Below are positions 17,713 through 24,739 of a DNA stretch of 64,000 nt, in pieces; within the stretch, counting starts at the first letter, position 1, and every line of letters begins with the position of its first letter. The notes below the pieces were generated by a model. That model was not told where the DNA came from. It made no database searches and was given only the letters and a program-made list of their open reading frames with translations. The stretch is from the NCBI GenBank assembly GCA_045602655.1, contig JAZSBY010000014.1, positions 13,922 through 77,921 of the forward strand. Reading direction: 5' to 3'. This DNA comes from Fimenecus sp045602655. Lineage in GTDB: Bacteria; Bacillota; Clostridia; Oscillospirales; Acutalibacteraceae. The position numbers were made by a program, and so were the translations under genes.

Positions 17713-17762
17713 AATTACATCTCCAAACGGGAATATATTTTTTATTTAAAGATAGATTTATT

Positions 17763-17840
17763 CTTTCGCAAGACAATGTGACAAAGGCGAAGTTGTATCA
17801 GGTATACCACGAGCCGAAAGCCACGAAGTATTGCGGAAAA
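17763..17840. repeat. Interspersed ~80-bp repeat, copy B
   Basis: Second copy of the element at 6196-6274, in the same orientation and again directly 3' of a PfkB-family kinase gene (five bases from the kdgK stop). The ends TTTCGCAAGACAATGT and ACGAAGTATTGCGGAA are imperfect inverted repeats. Confidence 0.75.
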
Positions 17841-17845
17841 AGAAA

Positions 17846-18943
17846 CTATCTCTGTACTCTTGCACCTGAGCCTTTGACAATATTTTCAACCTCTTTAAGT
17901 GATGCCATTGATGTATCACCCGGAGTTGTCATTGCAAGTGCACCGTGTGCAACACCGTAGTTAACTGCTGTTTGTGCATCCTCTGTTGTCATAAGGCCAT
18001 AAATAAGACCTGATGCGAATGAGTCGCCACCACCAACACGGTCAAGAATTTCAAGACCCGGAAGTTCGAGTCCTTTATAAACCTTACCGTCTGCATAGCA
18101 GATTGCTGACCAGTCGTATACTGTTGCAGTTTTAACTGTACGAAGAGTGGTTGCTATAACCTTAAAGTTAGGATATACCTTAACAACATTTTCAAGCATC
18201 TTGTAGTAGCCTTCAATATTGAGTTCTTTAAGATTTTCGTCGTTACCTTCGATTTCAAAGCCAAGACAGGCTGTGAAATCTTCTTCGTTACCAATCATAA
18301 CATCGATATACTTTGCGATTTCTTTGTTAACTTCCTGTGCTTTTGCTTTACCACCTATATCATTCCAGAGAGATGGACGATAATTAAGGTCATAAGACAC
18401 GATTGTGCCGTATTTCTTCGCAGTTTTAACTGCTTCAATAGCAACCTCTGCAGTTGACTCTGAAAGTGCAGCAAAAATACCGCCTGTATGAAGCCAACGA
18501 ACACCGAGTGTGCCGAAAATGTAATCCCAATCAATGTCCCCTGCTTTAAGTTGAGAAATTGCTGTATTTCCACGGTCAGAAACACCAACAGCACCACGGA
18601 TGCCAAATCCACGCTCTGTAAAGTTAAGACCATTTCGAACTTGTCTGCCGATACCGTCATATTTAACCCATTTGATGAGTGATGTATCAACGCCACCCTG
18701 CAAAATGAAATCTTCGATAAGGCGACCAACTTCGTTATCTGCAAATGCAGTTACAACTGCAGTTTTCATACCGAAACAACGACGAAGTCCACGAGCAACA
18801 TTATATTCTCCGCCGCCTTCCCAAGCACGGAATGAACGAGCAGTTTTAATTCTGCCTTCACCCGGGTCAAGACGAAGCATAATTTCACCAAGTGAAATCA
18901 TATCAAACATACAATCTTCTTTTTTTCTAAGATTCAAGTTCAT
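17846..18943 (-). CDS. kdgK: 2-Keto-3-deoxygluconate kinase
   Basis: A 365-residue PfkB-family kinase that makes KDPG from 2-keto-3-deoxygluconate. Visible are SLGEIMLRLDP, GGGEYNVARGL (sugar binding), and VGGGDSFASGL with the catalytic Asp in the C-terminal part. Context (uxuA, uxuB, eda) fixes the substrate, since sequence alone would allow related sugars. The start at MNLNLRKK is chosen because GGAGGT lies seven bases upstream; a shorter version could start at MFDMISLGE. The gene is slightly long for the family, about 340 being typical. Confidence 0.91.
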   Translation of the reverse strand: MNLNLRKKEDCMFDMISLGEIMLRLDPGEGRIKTARSFRAWEGGGEYNVARGLRRCFGMKTAVVTAFADNEVGRLIEDFILQGGVDTSLIKWVKYDGIGRQVRNGLNFTERGFGIRGAVGVSDRGNTAISQLKAGDIDWDYIFGTLGVRWLHTGGIFAALSESTAEVAIEAVKTAKKYGTIVSYDLNYRPSLWNDIGGKAKAQEVNKEIAKYIDVMIGNEEDFTACLGFEIEGNDENLKELNIEGYYKMLENVVKVYPNFKVIATTLRTVKTATVYDWSAICYADGKVYKGLELPGLEILDRVGGGDSFASGLIYGLMTTEDAQTAVNYGVAHGALAMTTPGDTSMASLKEVENIVKGSGARVQR

Positions 18944-18985
18944 ATATATACCTCCAAATTACTATAACGGGAAAATAACCACCAA

Positions 18986-19834
18986 TTATACACCTGAATA
19001 TGCGGAGAAACCACCGTCAACACAGATGCTTGTACCTGTGATAAAGCTTGAATATGCCTCATCACAAAGGAAAAGAAGTGCACCTGAAAGTTCGTTTGCC
19101 TCACCAAATCTCTTCATTGGAGTTGCGTTGAGAATTTTCTTTGTTCTCTCTGTTGGAGTGCCATCTTCATTCCAGAGAAGTGTTTTATTCTGGTTTGTTG
19201 AGAAGAATCCCGGTGCAATTGCATTTACGCGGATACCCACATCTGCAAAATGGACTGCCATAAACTCTGTGAAATTCTTAACCGCCGCTTTTGCTGCTGA
19301 ATATGCGGGAATTTTTGTAAGTGGACGGTAAGCATTCATTGATGTTACCATAATGATACAGGTATTTTCCTTTTCTGCCATATCACGGGCAAAAACCTGA
19401 GTTGGAATAAGAGTGCCAAGGAAATTAAGGTTGAAAACGAATGAAATTCCGTTTGCAACAAGGTCAAAGAATGTTTTAATATCGTCATTCTTTTCTATAA
19501 GGTCAATCTTTTCAAGAGTTTCCTTTGTTGTTGTACCCTTTGGATTGTTACCACCTGCACCATTGAGAAGAATATCGCAAGTACCAAGTTTTTCATTGAT
19601 AATTGCACGGGCATTTTCCATACTCTCTTTTTCAAGAACATTACAACCAACTGCAATAGCAACGCCACCGTCTGCAACGATTTCGTCTGCTACTTTTTGT
19701 GCAGCTGCCTCATTAAGGTCAAGAACTGCAACTTTAACACCCTGTTTTGCAAGTGTTTTTGCGAAGTCACCGCAAAGGACACCGCCACCACCAGTTACTA
19801 CTGCTACTCTGCCTTTTAAGTTTTCGTGTAACAT
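18986..19834 (-). CDS. uxuB: D-Mannonate oxidoreductase, short-chain dehydrogenase type
   Basis: An SDR of about 282 residues, like Bacillus YjmF/UxuB, that reduces D-fructuronate to D-mannonate. The Rossmann motif VVTGGGGVLCGDF, the NGAGG segment and the catalytic YSAAK are visible, and the C-terminus ICVDGGFSAYSGV is typical. The frame extends into uxuA, but MLHENLKG is the preferred start, with AAAGGAA about nine bases upstream. It begins one base after the uxuA stop. It is unrelated to the long-chain UxuB of E. coli, so the symbol reflects function. KduD-like specificity is the main alternative. Confidence 0.88.
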   Translation of the reverse strand: MLHENLKGRVAVVTGGGGVLCGDFAKTLAKQGVKVAVLDLNEAAAQKVADEIVADGGVAIAVGCNVLEKESMENARAIINEKLGTCDILLNGAGGNNPKGTTTKETLEKIDLIEKNDDIKTFFDLVANGISFVFNLNFLGTLIPTQVFARDMAEKENTCIIMVTSMNAYRPLTKIPAYSAAKAAVKNFTEFMAVHFADVGIRVNAIAPGFFSTNQNKTLLWNEDGTPTERTKKILNATPMKRFGEANELSGALLFLCDEAYSSFITGTSICVDGGFSAYSGV

Positions 19835-19835
19835 A

Positions 19836-20882
19836 TTACTTACTTCCTTTCTCAACTGCTTCAAACAAGCCGTTTATATATGTTGCACCAAGTGCTCTGT
19901 CGAAAAGACCATAACCCGGTTTTCCTGTTTCGCCCCAAATCATTCTACCGTGGTCAGGACGAACATAACCGTCAAAACCTGTATCTACAAGCGCCTTAAC
20001 TACCTCATACATATCAAGGCTACCACAATCTGAAATATGTCCGCTTTCTTCAAAGCTTCCGTCTTCCATAATCAAAATATTTCTGATGTGCATAAATGCA
20101 ATTCGGTTCATTGCACTGTATTTTCTAATCATTTTTACCACATCATTTGACGCAGCACAACCTAATGAACCGGTGCAAAGACAAAGACTGTTTGCCTCAC
20201 TATCAACAAGTTTTAACATTCTGTCAATATTCTCTTCGCAAGTGATAATTCTTGGAATACCAAAAATCGGATATGGCGGGTCATCTGGATGAATTGCCAT
20301 CTTAACGCCACACTCTTCGGCAACAGGAATAACCTTTTTAAGGAACTTTTCAAGATTTTTCCAAAGTCCCTCTTCACCTAGTTCACCATAAGCTGAAATT
20401 AGTTCTCTAACTTCCTCCTGACTATAGCTTGAGTCCCAACCCGGAAGATGAATGTCATCCTTGAGCGGGTCAAGACCTTTCATCTGTTCCCAATACATAA
20501 CAAGACTTGTAGAGCCATCCTCTGCCTCTTTATCAAGTTGTGTACGAGTCCAGTCAAAAACAGGCATAAAGTTATATGTTACACATTTAACACCATATTT
20601 TGCACAACGACGGATGTTTTCACAATAAACCTCTAAAAGCTCATCCACATTATCTCTGCCAAGCTTAATATTTTCGTGCACGGGAATTGACTCAACAACA
20701 TCAAAAATAAGACCATTCTCTTCGCACTGTTTTACCATTTTCGCTATCGACTCTTCCGGCCAAACCTCACCCGGTTTTACATCATAAACAGCACTAACTA
20801 TGCTTTTCATATTTGGAATTTGGCGAATATATTGCAACGAGATAGGGTCGCTTTCTCCATACCAACGGAATGACATTTTCAT
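19836..20882 (-). CDS. uxuA: D-Mannonate dehydratase
   Basis: A UxuA-family TIM barrel of about 348 residues that dehydrates D-mannonate to 2-keto-3-deoxygluconate. The N-terminus MKMSFRWYGESDPIS, KYGVKCVTYNFMPVFDW and HPDDPPYPIFG are characteristic, and the last carries metal ligands. Late HISDCG and RPDHGRM segments complete the site. A longer frame (to 20942) exists, but GGGAGGT lies directly before MKMSFRW. It is the first gene of the operon, under the promoter at 20914-20942. The glucuronate isomerase (uxaC) is not in the window. Confidence 0.95.
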   Translation of the reverse strand: MKMSFRWYGESDPISLQYIRQIPNMKSIVSAVYDVKPGEVWPEESIAKMVKQCEENGLIFDVVESIPVHENIKLGRDNVDELLEVYCENIRRCAKYGVKCVTYNFMPVFDWTRTQLDKEAEDGSTSLVMYWEQMKGLDPLKDDIHLPGWDSSYSQEEVRELISAYGELGEEGLWKNLEKFLKKVIPVAEECGVKMAIHPDDPPYPIFGIPRIITCEENIDRMLKLVDSEANSLCLCTGSLGCAASNDVVKMIRKYSAMNRIAFMHIRNILIMEDGSFEESGHISDCGSLDMYEVVKALVDTGFDGYVRPDHGRMIWGETGKPGYGLFDRALGATYINGLFEAVEKGSK

Positions 20883-20913
20883 AAGTTTTACCTCCCTATG
20901 TTTTCTGTTTATT

Positions 20914-20942
20914 ATTTTATCATTGAAAAAATTCAGATTCAA
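20914..20942 (-). promoter_or_regulatory. Promoter of the uxuA operon
   Basis: Minus-strand TTGAAT (20937-20942), 17-base spacer, TAAAAT (20914-20919), about 32 bases before the uxuA ATG. Confidence 0.55.
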
Positions 20943-20972
20943 TGTAATATTTATAGTTATTTAGGTAAATTT

Positions 20973-21695
20973 TTATTGCTCATCAGTAAAGTTTGAGTCG
21001 TCTTCCCAATAGGCAACATCATAGGGGTCTTTGTCAGGGTCATAAACATCCCAGAGTTCATGTTCAAAATTCTCCGGCTGTGCAGGACATTCAGCTATTG
21101 CCTCAACCTTCATTCCCCTTGACCAGATTGATGGGTCAATACGGATTGTATATCCGCAACAAGATGGAGTCAACCACTCGTGCATTGGTGCTTCGGGGAG
21201 TGCGTAAGTCTGCATAAGTGACATAATCACACCACCGTGAGTAATAACTGCAGTATTTTTAACACCTGCCTTGATTACGCCGTCAACGATTTTTTCAAAG
21301 CAGTCACAAATTCTGTAATTGAATCTTACCTGACTGTCGCCGAAGGGTGCTGCCTTATTTGGGTTTGTACCGGAAAGCCACTCTGCAAAATCTTCGTCAT
21401 CCTGTAACTCTTCTGCAGTTTTACCCTCAAATTCGCCAAAGTCATATTCCCTTAAATCATCAAGAATAATCGGGTTTCTCTCAGGATAAATTGTCTGTGC
21501 AGTCTGTATACATCTTTTTAACGGACTGCAAAAAACTGCATCAACCTCAGGGTATTCCCCATAGTTTTCCATTATATCTTTAAGCTGTGCCATACCCTCT
21601 TCGCAGACAGGCTCGTCCGTATGTCCTATATATCTGCCCTCAAGGTTTCCTTTTGTTACCGCGTGGCGTATTAAGTGAATTTGGTAGGTTTTCAT
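20973..21695 (-). CDS. Histidine phosphatase family protein
   Basis: A 240-residue member of the phosphoglycerate-mutase-like superfamily. Catalytic His is in HLIRHAVTKGN, where the usual Gly-Glu of RHGET is replaced by Ala-Val. CSPLKRCIQTAQ, the acid in YDFGEFEG and the second His in ITHGGVIMSLM are present, so it should be active. Around 35 acidic, aromatic-rich C-terminal residues go beyond the minimal domain. It is monocistronic, separate from uxuA by its own orientation and gap. Substrate is unknown; alpha-ribazole or sugar phosphates are possible. Confidence 0.85.
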   Translation of the reverse strand: MKTYQIHLIRHAVTKGNLEGRYIGHTDEPVCEEGMAQLKDIMENYGEYPEVDAVFCSPLKRCIQTAQTIYPERNPIILDDLREYDFGEFEGKTAEELQDDEDFAEWLSGTNPNKAAPFGDSQVRFNYRICDCFEKIVDGVIKAGVKNTAVITHGGVIMSLMQTYALPEAPMHEWLTPSCCGYTIRIDPSIWSRGMKVEAIAECPAQPENFEHELWDVYDPDKDPYDVAYWEDDSNFTDEQ

Positions 21696-21752
21696 ACTTT
21701 ATCTCCTGAAAATTTGTAACATCGTACAATATACAAAATGTTTAATCTGTTG

Positions 21753-21778
21753 TATAATTCTTATACTTTGAGTATAAG
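21753..21778 (+). promoter_or_regulatory. -10 element and palindromic operator of the XRE gene
   Basis: TATAAT (21753-21758) is followed at once by the perfect palindrome CTTATACT-TTG-AGTATAAG (21760-21778), 11 bases before the ATG of the XRE regulator. Its position over the transcription start suggests autorepression. Confidence 0.6.
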
Positions 21779-21789
21779 AGGTAATCGAA

Positions 21790-22413
21790 ATGAGTACATC
21801 CGTTTCCACAAGACTTGTAGAATTACGCAAGGAAAGAAATCTAAGCCAAAAAGAAGCTGCAACCGCACTCGGTGTTTCCCAAGCACTTTTATCCCATTAC
21901 GAAAAAGGAATCAGAGAATGTGGACTTGATTTTCTTTGCCGTGCATCAACTTTTTATGATGTAAGTACTGACTACCTTTTAGGTATGACGGATACAAAAA
22001 TGATGTCCGATGCACTGTTCGCAGAGTACGAGATTCCACAGGATAAGGAAATGAGGATGAGTACCGTTTTCCGTTCCTCTGTTTATCTTATGGAACGACT
22101 TGGTGTCTATGGCAGAAACCATTCCTCAAAAATCAGGACTATCTATGTTCTCATTATTTATAAAATCTATCTTACTGCCCTTCTAAACGGTGCTGTTCCC
22201 GGCCATGAACTTGCACGAAAAGAATTATCATCCTACTTTACAACAACCGCTATTGATAATATTATTGAATCCCTTGTGTTTAACGATGATGCAAAGCCTA
22301 AACGAAATGAACAGTTGCCAACTACAATGGATACTGTTATTCGCGAAGCAACCAAGGTTATTGACAGAGAAATCGCCCGTGCTTATAAATATACAAACAA
22401 AACGCTAAAGTAA
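21790..22413 (+). CDS. XRE-family transcriptional regulator
   Basis: A 207-residue protein with an N-terminal helix-turn-helix (LVELRKERNLSQKEAATALGVS.., residues ~8-62) ending in the family-typical YLLGMTD. The remaining ~140 residues are helical and match no domain I recognise, possibly for dimerisation or ligand sensing. It is transcribed divergently from the histidine phosphatase and overlaps the 3' end of rsmI convergently by nine bases. The palindrome over its own promoter suggests self-control. The regulon is unknown. Confidence 0.85.
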   Translation: MSTSVSTRLVELRKERNLSQKEAATALGVSQALLSHYEKGIRECGLDFLCRASTFYDVSTDYLLGMTDTKMMSDALFAEYEIPQDKEMRMSTVFRSSVYLMERLGVYGRNHSSKIRTIYVLIIYKIYLTALLNGAVPGHELARKELSSYFTTTAIDNIIESLVFNDDAKPKRNEQLPTTMDTVIREATKVIDREIARAYKYTNKTLK

Positions 22414-23229
22414 TTCTTTGTAAATAAAACTCTTTTTGATGCCTGTGTCAGCAGCTACAGTTTTTGATGCCTCGTTGACACTCACACCTTTGCTGACAAG
22501 TTTTTTTGCTAATTCCACAGCCTGTTCCAATGTGACGGGCTGTTTTTCTTTTTGCTTTTCTGCCCCTGCGATTATAAGCACATATTCCCCTCTCGGGTTC
22601 TCAACTTCAAAATAATCCATCGCACCCTTAAGGCTTGTCCTCATTACCGTTTCGTGAATTTTTGTAAGTTCTTTTACAATGGCGATTTCGCGGTCACCGA
22701 AATACGAGTACATATCCTTTAAAGTTGCTTTTAATTTATGTGGTGCCTCGTAGAAAATCATTGTTCTTGTTTCATTCCTGATTTCTTCAAGGTGCTCTTT
22801 ACGACTGGGCTTGTTTGTACTTAAAAAGCCCTCAAAGGTAAATCTTCCGCTTTCCATTCCGCTGATTGCAAGTGCTGTTGCAAAGGCAGTTGGTCCGGGT
22901 ACAGACTCAACGGGAATATTATTTTCGTGACAAAGGTACACAAGGTCCTGTCCTGGGTCAGAAATACAGGGCATCCCTGCATCAGTTACTATTGCACAAA
23001 CTTCACCATTCAGAATTCGAGAAATAATCATTTCCCCTCTTTCCCGACGATTATGCTCATAATAACTTACAAGTGGCTTTTTTATATCAAAGTAATTAAG
23101 CAATTTCTGTGTAACTCTTGTATCTTCTGCTGCTATAAAGTCAACAGATGCAAGTGTTTCTTTTGCCCTTGGAGAAAAATCGGACAAATTACCGATAGGT
23201 GTTCCTACTACATATAGTTTTCCACTCAT
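22405..23229 (-). CDS. rsmI: 16S rRNA (cytidine1402-2'-O)-methyltransferase
   Basis: A 274-residue SAM-dependent enzyme of the tetrapyrrole-methylase fold that 2'-O-methylates C1402 in the ribosomal decoding centre. Hallmarks are VVGTPIGNLSDFSPRA at the N-terminus, AEDTRVT, VTDAGMPCISDPG and PGPTAFATALA (SAM site). Length is typical. It lies 21 bases after the trmN6-like gene, in the same orientation, an arrangement common in Firmicutes and consistent with one transcript of RNA-modification genes. Confidence 0.95.
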   Translation of the reverse strand: MSGKLYVVGTPIGNLSDFSPRAKETLASVDFIAAEDTRVTQKLLNYFDIKKPLVSYYEHNRRERGEMIISRILNGEVCAIVTDAGMPCISDPGQDLVYLCHENNIPVESVPGPTAFATALAISGMESGRFTFEGFLSTNKPSRKEHLEEIRNETRTMIFYEAPHKLKATLKDMYSYFGDREIAIVKELTKIHETVMRTSLKGAMDYFEVENPRGEYVLIIAGAEKQKEKQPVTLEQAVELAKKLVSKGVSVNEASKTVAADTGIKKSFIYKELL

Positions 23230-23250
23230 AACTGTCCGACTTCCTTCCTT

Positions 23251-23994
23251 TTATTTTCTATATTTTTCTGTAATTTCAAGCAACTCATCTGAAAGAGTTC
23301 CGTCATCGTTATACGCTACAAGATTTTTTTCAACCCTTAATCCGTTTTTTGCTCCTCGTTTTCCCTCAATAAGGACTAACCAAGGCTGAGTGTCACCTTT
23401 TTTCGACACAAAACGGAGAGTTTTTGGCTCAATACCATTTTCTCTCATTGAGTACATCGCATCAAATACTCTTTCGGGACGGTGGCAGATACAAAGTTTG
23501 CCTCCGAATCTCAAAAGTCGTGCTGCACTTTTTGCAATATCATTCATATTACAAAGAGATTCGTGACGAGCAATAGTTGCATATTCCTCGTCATTTTTTA
23601 TTCCGCCATTCTCTATTTTATATGGCGGATTCATTGTTACTAAATCAAAACTGCCTGATTTCAGGTCATCAATTTCCTTCAAATCTCTGTTAAGGATTGT
23701 GATTTTGTCCGTATCATTCAAGTCTTTTGAACGAAGCATCTGATTGCAGGCATTCTCCTGGATTTCAATGGCTGTAATTTCCTTGCACTTTCCGTCACGA
23801 AGCCAGAGAAACGGAATTATACCACATCCTGAACCAAAATCACAAGCAACATCATTTCTTTTTGGGCTTGCAAAATGTGCTAAAAGCATTGCATCCGTGC
23901 CGAATGTGTGTTGTTTTGAAACTACAACACCTACACCCTCACCCAAATCTTCAATATGTTCTCCATCAAAAAGTGTGATTTTATCAGTCAACAT
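23251..23994 (-). CDS. trmN6: tRNA1(Val) (adenine37-N6)-methyltransferase-like protein
   Basis: A 247-residue class I methyltransferase. The N-terminal QHTFGTDAMLLAHFA, the SAM motif DFGSGCGIIPFL, and the catalytic NPPY (MNPPYKIENGG) mark the YfiC/YabB family that methylates A37 of a tRNA or a related N6-adenine/amino substrate. It overlaps the end of the mgtC-like gene by 11 bases, suggesting coupling, and precedes rsmI. The tRNA target is by family analogy only. Confidence 0.85.
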   Translation of the reverse strand: MLTDKITLFDGEHIEDLGEGVGVVVSKQHTFGTDAMLLAHFASPKRNDVACDFGSGCGIIPFLWLRDGKCKEITAIEIQENACNQMLRSKDLNDTDKITILNRDLKEIDDLKSGSFDLVTMNPPYKIENGGIKNDEEYATIARHESLCNMNDIAKSAARLLRFGGKLCICHRPERVFDAMYSMRENGIEPKTLRFVSKKGDTQPWLVLIEGKRGAKNGLRVEKNLVAYNDDGTLSDELLEITEKYRK

Positions 23995-24718
23995 AAATAT
24001 CCTCTACATCGCTCATACTTCTTATTGTTGTTGTCATAAGAGCAAGTGAATCGTCATTTTTAGGGAAAACAAGCACCTTAATAACAGATGTATCCTTACG
24101 ACGCTTGAATTTTAAATCTTTTGTTTCAGTATACACAACCTCCATGGAATGGATTGTGCCACCACATTGTTTGATTGTCTTTGTAATAAGTGGAATCTGT
24201 GCACCCACATCGTGAATCTCAATAAAGAGAAGTTTACCCGCTGAACCGCGAACAATAAATCTCTTAAGTGAGTTAAGTGTTAAATAAATAACTATAGTTG
24301 CAACAAAAGCACCTGCATAGAAGCCTGCACCAACAGCAATACCGATACACGCAACCGCCCAAAGAGATGCAGCCGTTGTAAGTCCTTTAACGGAAAAGCC
24401 CTCACGAAGAATTGTACCTGCACCAAGGAAACCGATACCGCTAAGAACCTGTGCACTCATTCGGGTTACATCCCCGGTCATTCCCTGACTGTCAAAAATG
24501 TAAACAGATGTAAGCATTACAAGTGCGGAACCGACAGCCACAAGAATGTGAGTTCTGAAGCCCGCTGGACGATGAGAATGTTCTCTTTCAAACCCAATAA
24601 AACCGCTTAAAATGGTTGTTATTCCCAATTTTATTAACGCATCAATAGTAAATCTTACTTGGTCAAACTCCCAAATCCACGAAGCAGCATTCTTGATGAG
24701 TTCAACAACCTCCGTCAT
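23984..24718 (-). CDS. MgtC/SapB family membrane protein
   Basis: A 244-residue inner-membrane protein with four to five N-terminal membrane helices and a ~90-residue cytosolic C-terminal domain resembling an ACT-like fold. Family signatures GFEREHSHRPAGFRTH and the glycine motif GIGFLGAGTI are conserved. MgtC proteins are linked to Mg homeostasis and acid/phosphate physiology in pathogens, and in Salmonella mgtC is co-transcribed with a P-type ATPase gene. Here it starts 21 bases after the degenerate P-type ATPase gene, with AGGAGG upstream. Confidence 0.92.
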   Translation of the reverse strand: MTEVVELIKNAASWIWEFDQVRFTIDALIKLGITTILSGFIGFEREHSHRPAGFRTHILVAVGSALVMLTSVYIFDSQGMTGDVTRMSAQVLSGIGFLGAGTILREGFSVKGLTTAASLWAVACIGIAVGAGFYAGAFVATIVIYLTLNSLKRFIVRGSAGKLLFIEIHDVGAQIPLITKTIKQCGGTIHSMEVVYTETKDLKFKRRKDTSVIKVLVFPKNDDSLALMTTTIRSMSDVEDIYVD

Positions 24719-24739
24719 ACAGTTCGCCTCCTAATAAAG

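Noticed and set aside
18600..19331. 243-codon plus-strand open frame over kdgK and uxuB
   Set aside because: It spans two well-identified minus-strand genes and their gap, and has no coding features of its own.
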